This document shows positions 59,477 to 64,000 of a DNA stretch of 64,000 nt, piece after piece. How positions within the stretch are numbered: the first letter of the stretch is position 1; every line of letters starts with the position of its first letter. Below the pieces are notes generated by a model. The model was not told the DNA's origin and did no database searches. It worked only from the letters and a program-made list of their open reading frames with translations. This DNA comes from Pseudomonas sp. FP1742 (GTDB taxonomy: Bacteria > Pseudomonadota > Gammaproteobacteria > Pseudomonadales > Pseudomonadaceae): NCBI RefSeq assembly GCF_030687145.1, contig NZ_CP117460.1, forward strand, positions 1,984,001-2,048,000. Direction: 5' to 3'. Position numbers and translations under genes: made by a program.

Positions 59477-61564
59477 ATGAGTTATCAGGTTCTTGCACGT
59501 AAATGGCGTCCGCGCTCGTTCCGCGAAATGGTCGGCCAGACCCATGTGCTCAAGGCTCTGATCAATGCCTTGGACAGCCAGCGGCTGCACCACGCCTATC
59601 TGTTTACCGGTACCCGTGGGGTCGGCAAGACCACTATCGCGCGGATCATCGCCAAATGCCTGAACTGTGAAACAGGTATCACTTCGACCCCCTGCGGCGA
59701 GTGTTCGGTGTGCCGCGAAATCGATGAAGGCCGCTTCGTCGACCTGATCGAGATCGACGCCGCGAGCCGGACCAAGGTCGAAGACACCCGCGAACTGCTC
59801 GACAACGTGCAGTACGCGCCGAGCCGCGGGCGCTTCAAGGTCTACCTGATCGACGAAGTGCACATGCTCTCCAGCCATTCCTTCAATGCGCTGTTGAAAA
59901 CCCTCGAAGAGCCGCCGCCCTACGTCAAGTTCATCCTGGCCACCACCGATCCGCAGAAACTTCCGGCAACGATTCTTTCGCGGTGCCTGCAGTTCTCCCT
60001 GAAGAACATGACCCCGGAACGCGTGGTCGAGCATTTGAGCCATGTGCTGAGCGTCGAGAACGTACCGTTCGAAGACGACGCACTGTGGCTGCTGGGCCGC
60101 GCCGCCGACGGTTCGATGCGCGACGCCATGAGTCTGACCGACCAGGCCATCGCCTTCGGTGAAGGCAAGGTCCTGGCCGCCGACGTGCGGGCGATGCTCG
60201 GCACCCTCGATCATGGTCAGGTCTACGACGTTCTGCATGCGCTGATCGAAGGCGATGCCAAGGCATTGCTCGAGGCCGTGCGCCATCTGGCCGAGCAAGG
60301 TCCGGACTGGAACGGCGTGCTCTCGGAAATTCTCAACGTGTTGCACCGTGTCGCCATCGCCCAGGCCCTGCCTGAAGGCGTCGACAACGGCCATGGCGAC
60401 CGCGATCGCGTATTGGCGCTGGCCCAGGCCCTGCCGGCCGAAGATGTGCAGTTCTATTACCAGATGGGGCTGATCGGTCGCCGGGATTTGCCCCTGGCGC
60501 CGGATCCGCGCGGCGGCTTCGAAATGGTCCTGCTGCGAATGCTCGCGTTCCGACCGGCAGACACCGAGGACGCTCCGAGGCAACCGCTAAAGCCAGTGGG
60601 GATCAGCCAGGCCACAGTTGATTCCGCAAACTCAGTGGCTGCCGCGCAGGTTATTGCGCCGGTAGTTGCAGCGGCCGTTGCACCGGTTCCAGTTGCGCCC
60701 GTGGTTGCACCAGCGCCTGTCCCGGCTGTTGCGCCTGAATCCGTCGCGCCGGTGGTCGTGCCTGAGCCCGAGCCAGTGGTCGAGCCCGCAACGGTCGAAG
60801 AAGTCGTCGATCTGCCCTGGAACGATCCGGTAGAGCCTGAGGTTGTCCAGCTGCCCGCCGTCGAGCCGATGCTGGAGACGGCCGGCGAACAACCCGAATT
60901 ACCACCGATGCCCATGCCGACGCCGGACAGCGTGGTGCCGGATGCGCCCGAGTGGGCCGCTGCGCCGATTCCGGAACCGTCCGTGGCCGAAGTCGATGCC
61001 GCCACGCCAGGCATTGACCTGGATGACGAACCGCCGTTGGACGAGGACTACATCGAGCCGGACATGGATTCGGCCTACAGCTACCTCGATGATCTGGCCA
61101 GCGAGCACACTGCCGAGCCCGCGGCGCAGCCCGAGCCTGAGCCGGCCGCGATGCCGGCCACCGGCCTGGCCCTGCAATGGCTGGAATTGTTCCCGAAACT
61201 GCCGGTGTCCGGCATGACCGGCAGCATTGCCGCCAACTGCACGCTGATCGCCGTCGATGGCGACAACTGGCTGTTGCACCTGGACCCGGCCCACAGCGCC
61301 TTGTTCAACGCGACGCAACAACGTCGCCTCAACGATGCGCTGAACCAGCATCACGGGCGCACGCTGACCCTGAGCATCGAGCTGATCAAGCCTGAGCAGG
61401 AGACCCCGGCCCAGGCCGCGTCCCGGCGTCGGGTCGACCGTCAGCGCGAGGCCGAGGAATCGATCCATGGCGATCCGTTCATCCAGCAAATGAAGCAGCA
61501 GTTCGAGGCGGTGGTCCGTCACGATACTATTGAACCTGTCGAAGCCCTGGTCAGTCAGGGCTAA
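59477..61564 (+). CDS. dnaX: DNA polymerase III tau/gamma subunit
   Basis: The 695-residue clamp-loader ATPase has Walker A GTRGVGKTT (about residues 43-51), a zinc module (CLNCETGITSTPCGECSVCREI, about 62-83), Walker B LIDEVHML and the SRC motif ILSRCLQF. A very alanine/proline/valine-rich linker (about 380-470), an acidic segment and a C-terminal tau domain that binds alpha and DnaB follow. I see no A6G-type slippery sequence, so programmed frameshifting to gamma is not evident. ATG 59477 follows directly after a CGACGGTTTTCG stretch with a weak ribosome site. Upstream of ybaB and recR, as usual. Confidence 0.96.
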   Translation: MSYQVLARKWRPRSFREMVGQTHVLKALINALDSQRLHHAYLFTGTRGVGKTTIARIIAKCLNCETGITSTPCGECSVCREIDEGRFVDLIEIDAASRTKVEDTRELLDNVQYAPSRGRFKVYLIDEVHMLSSHSFNALLKTLEEPPPYVKFILATTDPQKLPATILSRCLQFSLKNMTPERVVEHLSHVLSVENVPFEDDALWLLGRAADGSMRDAMSLTDQAIAFGEGKVLAADVRAMLGTLDHGQVYDVLHALIEGDAKALLEAVRHLAEQGPDWNGVLSEILNVLHRVAIAQALPEGVDNGHGDRDRVLALAQALPAEDVQFYYQMGLIGRRDLPLAPDPRGGFEMVLLRMLAFRPADTEDAPRQPLKPVGISQATVDSANSVAAAQVIAPVVAAAVAPVPVAPVVAPAPVPAVAPESVAPVVVPEPEPVVEPATVEEVVDLPWNDPVEPEVVQLPAVEPMLETAGEQPELPPMPMPTPDSVVPDAPEWAAAPIPEPSVAEVDAATPGIDLDDEPPLDEDYIEPDMDSAYSYLDDLASEHTAEPAAQPEPEPAAMPATGLALQWLELFPKLPVSGMTGSIAANCTLIAVDGDNWLLHLDPAHSALFNATQQRRLNDALNQHHGRTLTLSIELIKPEQETPAQAASRRRVDRQREAEESIHGDPFIQQMKQQFEAVVRHDTIEPVEALVSQG

Positions 61565-61573
61565 TTAACTGAA

Positions 61574-61606
61574 GGCGCCTGGCCGCATTCGCCGGGCGCT
61601 GTTTTT
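61574..61606 (+). terminator. Possible attenuator between dnaX and ybaB
   Basis: GGCGCC and GGGCGC-type arms around a CGCATTCG loop are followed by GTTTTT. Its position between co-oriented genes suggests partial termination. Confidence 0.5.
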
Positions 61607-61632
61607 ATCCAAGTACTTTTGAGGTGATTCCC

Positions 61633-61971
61633 ATGATGAAAGGTGGCATGGCCGGCCTGATGAAGCAGGCGCAGCAGATGCAGGAAAAAATGGCCAAGAT
61701 GCAGGAAGAGCTGGCCAACGCCGAAGTCACCGGTAAAGCCGGTGGCGATATGGTCACCGTGGTGATGACCGGTCGTCACGACGTCAAGCGCGTGACCATC
61801 GACCCAAGCCTGGTCGAAGGCCTGAGCGAAGACGACAAAGAGATGCTGGAAGCTGTATTCGCCGCCGCCGTCAACGACGCCGTGCGCAAGATCGAAGCCA
61901 ACAGCCAGGAAAAAATGGGCAGCATGACCGCTGGCATGCAATTGCCACCGGGTATGAAACTGCCATTCTGA
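61633..61971 (+). CDS. ybaB: YbaB/EbfC nucleoid-associated protein
   Basis: The 112-residue protein matches YbaB/EbfC: a methionine/glutamine-rich N-terminal helix ([20 protein letters not shown]), the central [19 protein letters not shown] strand region and the C-terminal helix [17 protein letters not shown]. It is a dimeric, sequence-tolerant DNA-binding protein. It is encoded between dnaX and recR, with the oxidoreductase gene inserted before recR. A GAGGTG ribosome site precedes the tandem ATGs at 61633/61636. Confidence 0.94.
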   Translation: MMKGGMAGLMKQAQQMQEKMAKMQEELANAEVTGKAGGDMVTVVMTGRHDVKRVTIDPSLVEGLSEDDKEMLEAVFAAAVNDAVRKIEANSQEKMGSMTAGMQLPPGMKLPF

Positions 61972-61998
61972 TTCGCCAACGCGTGTTGGATGGGTTAC

Positions 61999-62033
61999 AA
62001 AAAAATGCCAGGCATCGCGCCTGGCATTTTTGT
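61999..62033 (+). terminator. ybaB terminator
   Basis: AAAAAATGCCAGG and CCTGGCATTTTT pair around a six-base loop and end in a T-run, about 30 bases after ybaB. Confidence 0.88.
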
Positions 62034-62070
62034 TTCTGTCTGTTGGAAATCTTGTGCCTGTGAGGCTGCC

Positions 62071-62134
62071 TTCGCGAGCAAGCCCGCTCCCACATTTGAC
62101 CGAGTTCTAATGTGGGAGCGGGCTTGCTCGCGAA
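62071..62134. repeat. REP pair (inverted)
   Basis: Two half-units with an 18-base spacer, the same compact form as at 43073-43136. It lies between ybaB and the oxidoreductase gene. Confidence 0.92.
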
Positions 62135-62233
62135 GAAGTCGACTCGGTCCACCAGAAGAAACATCGAACGCGACACAGCCACAAAGGTCTGCTCCCTATA
62201 CCGTTGAAATTCATCGATCAAGGAGATGCTCAC

Positions 62234-63262
62234 ATGCCACAAGCATTGACCCTCAACCAACGAATCGTCCTGGTGTCTCGCCCGGTGGGCGCGCCGACAC
62301 CGGAGAATTTCCGCCTGGAACGGGTAACGTTGCCGGACCTGGCCGATGGTCAGGTGCTACTCAAGAGCCTTTATCTGTCGCTGGATCCCTACATGCGCGG
62401 ACGTATGAGTGACGCGCCGTCCTACGCGGCACCGGTAGAAATCGGCGAGGTGATGACCGGTGGGGCTGTCAGTCGTGTCGAGCGTTCGCTCCATCCGAAA
62501 TTCCAGGTGGGCGATCTGGTGGTCGGCGCCACGGGATGGCAGAGCCATAGCATCAGTGACGGCCGCAACATCATTCCGGTCCCGTCCGGGCTGCAGAGTC
62601 CGTCGATGGCCCTGGGTGTGCTGGGGATGCCCGGCATGACTGCCTACATGGGGTTGATGGACATCGGCCAACCCAAAGAGGGTGAAACCCTGGTGGTGGC
62701 GGCCGCGTCCGGCGCGGTGGGTTCGGTGGTCGGTCAGGTGGCGAAGATCAAAGGCCTGCGGGTGGTGGGTGTGGCCGGAGGCGCGCAAAAGTGCCGTTAT
62801 GTAGTGGAAGAGCTGGGCTTTGATGCCTGCATCGACCACAAGCGCCCGGACTTCGCCGACGAGTTGGCGCTGGCCTGTTTCAAAGGTGTCGATATCTACT
62901 TCGAAAACGTCGGCGGCAAGGTGTTCGATGCGGTGCTGCCGCTGCTCAACCCCAAGGCACGGATTCCTCTTTGCGGCCTGATCGCTTCCTACAACGCCCA
63001 TGAAACGCCGAGTGGGCCGGATCGCTTGCCACAGTTGCAGCGCACGCTGCTGACCAGGCGCGTACGGATTCAGGGTTTCATTGTGTTCGACGACTACGGC
63101 GATCGTCAGCCAGAATTCACCAGCGCCATGGCGCCTTGGGTGCGTGACGGCAAGGTGAAGTTTCGCGAAGACGTGGTCGACGGCCTGGAGAACGCGCCCG
63201 AGGCATTTATTGGTCTGCTGGAGGGACGCAACTTCGGCAAACTGGTGGTGCGGGTTGAGTAA
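62234..63262 (+). CDS. NADP-dependent oxidoreductase (MDR family, zinc-free)
   Basis: The 342-residue medium-chain reductase resembles the leukotriene B4 12-hydroxydehydrogenase/CurA group: LSLDPYMRGRMSD near residue 48, the cofactor-binding VVAAASGAVGSVVGQVAKIKG near 155, and FENVGGKVFDAVLPLLN near 220. The zinc ligands of alcohol dehydrogenases are missing, so it likely reduces carbon-carbon double bonds of enones or aldehydes. The substrate is unknown. AAGGAGATG supplies the ribosome site before ATG 62234. Confidence 0.9.
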   Translation: MPQALTLNQRIVLVSRPVGAPTPENFRLERVTLPDLADGQVLLKSLYLSLDPYMRGRMSDAPSYAAPVEIGEVMTGGAVSRVERSLHPKFQVGDLVVGATGWQSHSISDGRNIIPVPSGLQSPSMALGVLGMPGMTAYMGLMDIGQPKEGETLVVAAASGAVGSVVGQVAKIKGLRVVGVAGGAQKCRYVVEELGFDACIDHKRPDFADELALACFKGVDIYFENVGGKVFDAVLPLLNPKARIPLCGLIASYNAHETPSGPDRLPQLQRTLLTRRVRIQGFIVFDDYGDRQPEFTSAMAPWVRDGKVKFREDVVDGLENAPEAFIGLLEGRNFGKLVVRVE

Positions 63263-63336
63263 TTGACGCTGCGATTTGACGCTAAACAGAGGCGCGGGTA
63301 TAAACCGCGTCTCGTTGTTATGTCGGACTTTTCTCC

Positions 63337-63939
63337 ATGAGCTTCAGCCCTTTGATTCGCCAACTGATCGATGCCCTGCGAATTTTGCCGGGTGTGGGTC
63401 AGAAAACTGCCCAGCGCATGGCGTTGCAACTGCTTGAGCGTGATCGCAGCGGCGGCTCGCGACTGGCCCAGGCGCTGAGCCAGGCCATGGAAGGGGTGGG
63501 TCACTGCCGCTTGTGCCGCACGCTGACCGAAGACGATCTGTGCCCGCAATGCGCCGATCCACGCCGTGACGACACCTTGCTATGCGTGGTGGAAGGTCCG
63601 ATGGACGTGTACGCGGTGGAGCAGACTGGTTTCCGCGGTCGCTACTTCGTGCTCAAGGGACACTTGTCGCCTCTGGACGGTTTGGGGCCGGAGGCCATCG
63701 GCATTCCACAACTGATGGCACGGATCGAAGAGGCGGGCACGTTTACCGAAGTCATCCTTGCCACCAACCCGACGGTGGAAGGCGAGGCCACGGCGCATTA
63801 CATCGCCCAGTTGCTCAGCAACAAAGGCCTGATCGCCTCGCGCATCGCCCACGGCGTGCCGTTGGGTGGCGAGTTGGAACTGGTGGATGGCGGGACATTG
63901 GCGCATTCGTTTGCAGGGCGTAAGCCGATTTCGCTGTAA
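63337..63939 (+). CDS. recR: Recombination protein RecR
   Basis: The 200-residue protein has the N-terminal helix-hairpin-helix ([20 protein letters not shown]), a four-cysteine zinc finger ([16 protein letters not shown], residues about 57-72) and a TOPRIM domain ([21 protein letters not shown] onward). It works with RecF and RecO to load RecA at single-strand gaps. The position after dnaX and ybaB is conserved, although the oxidoreductase gene intervenes. ATG 63337 gives [15 protein letters not shown]. Confidence 0.96.
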   Translation: MSFSPLIRQLIDALRILPGVGQKTAQRMALQLLERDRSGGSRLAQALSQAMEGVGHCRLCRTLTEDDLCPQCADPRRDDTLLCVVEGPMDVYAVEQTGFRGRYFVLKGHLSPLDGLGPEAIGIPQLMARIEEAGTFTEVILATNPTVEGEATAHYIAQLLSNKGLIASRIAHGVPLGGELELVDGGTLAHSFAGRKPISL

Positions 63940-63961
63940 CGGTGCTGTCTAGGCTGACGCC

Positions 63962-64000
63962 TTCGCGAGCAAGCCCGCTCCCACATTGAATGTGCGGGTA
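63962..64000. repeat. REP half-unit at the window edge (partial)
   Basis: TTCGCGAGCAAGCCCGCTCCCAC begins 22 bases after recR. The inverted partner, if present, lies beyond the window. Confidence 0.85.

Overview
The window is chromosomal DNA of a fluorescent Pseudomonas (P. fluorescens group). Four things point there: the gene order cmaX-cfrX-cmpX-sigX-oprF beside cobA-nasA-nirD-nirB, the block GntR-guaD-xdhC-xdhB-xdhA-GntR-smc-zipA-ligA, high-GC coding with GC-rich third positions, and nine sites carrying the REP half-unit GTGGGAGCGGGCTTGCTCGC typical of this group. I see no prophage, plasmid, CRISPR array, insertion sequence or tRNA. This is core genome with intergenic repeats.

Layout. 1-8.0 kb: 2-methylcitrate cycle for propionate (tail of a GntR regulator, prpB, prpC, acnD, prpF, prpD). 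8.1-11.5 kb: divergent ppsR and ppsA (regulator and PEP synthase). 11.5-13.4 kb: a 156-bp palindromic element, an alpha/beta hydrolase and rraA. 13.4-17.4 kb: envelope cluster cmaX, cfrX, cmpX, sigX, oprF. 17.4-29.2 kb: assimilatory nitrate block, all on the minus strand: cobA, nasA, nirD, nirB; a phosphatase-kinase fusion and a nitrate transporter; nasT and nasS. 29.4-38.4 kb: pyrD, rmf with a structured leader, rlmKL, a CHASE-PAS-GGDEF diguanylate cyclase, dacB, a YggL protein. 38.4-47.9 kb: purine catabolism (BenE-type permease, GntR, guaD, xdhC, xdhB, xdhA, second GntR). 47.9-55 kb: smc, zipA, ligA. 55-64 kb: a predicted zinc metallopeptidase, the SRP RNA gene ffs, an XRE regulator, a PAS-GGDEF-EAL protein, dnaX, ybaB, an oxidoreductase and recR.

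The most informative regulatory picture is in the nitrate block. Upstream of both nirB and the nitrate transporter gene I can read a GG-N10-GC sigma-54 promoter, then two small hairpins whose six-base loops have A at position 1 and G at position 4, then a U-tailed terminator. This is the architecture of ANTAR-protein antitermination targets, and the ANTAR protein NasT is encoded in the same block. The nasS-nasT operon has its own U-tailed terminator leader and at least one matching hexaloop hairpin, which suggests that NasT controls its own synthesis by attenuation. The transporter operon also carries a membrane-anchored PP2C-kinase fusion, so a phosphorylation switch may be tied to nitrate uptake.

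Other points of interest are a nearly perfect 156-bp palindrome (possible MITE), a four-hairpin leader upstream of rmf, an EAL domain lacking one metal-binding aspartate, and the presence of both PrpD and AcnD/PrpF routes. All assignments come from reading the sequence and from memory of the families; no database search was run.
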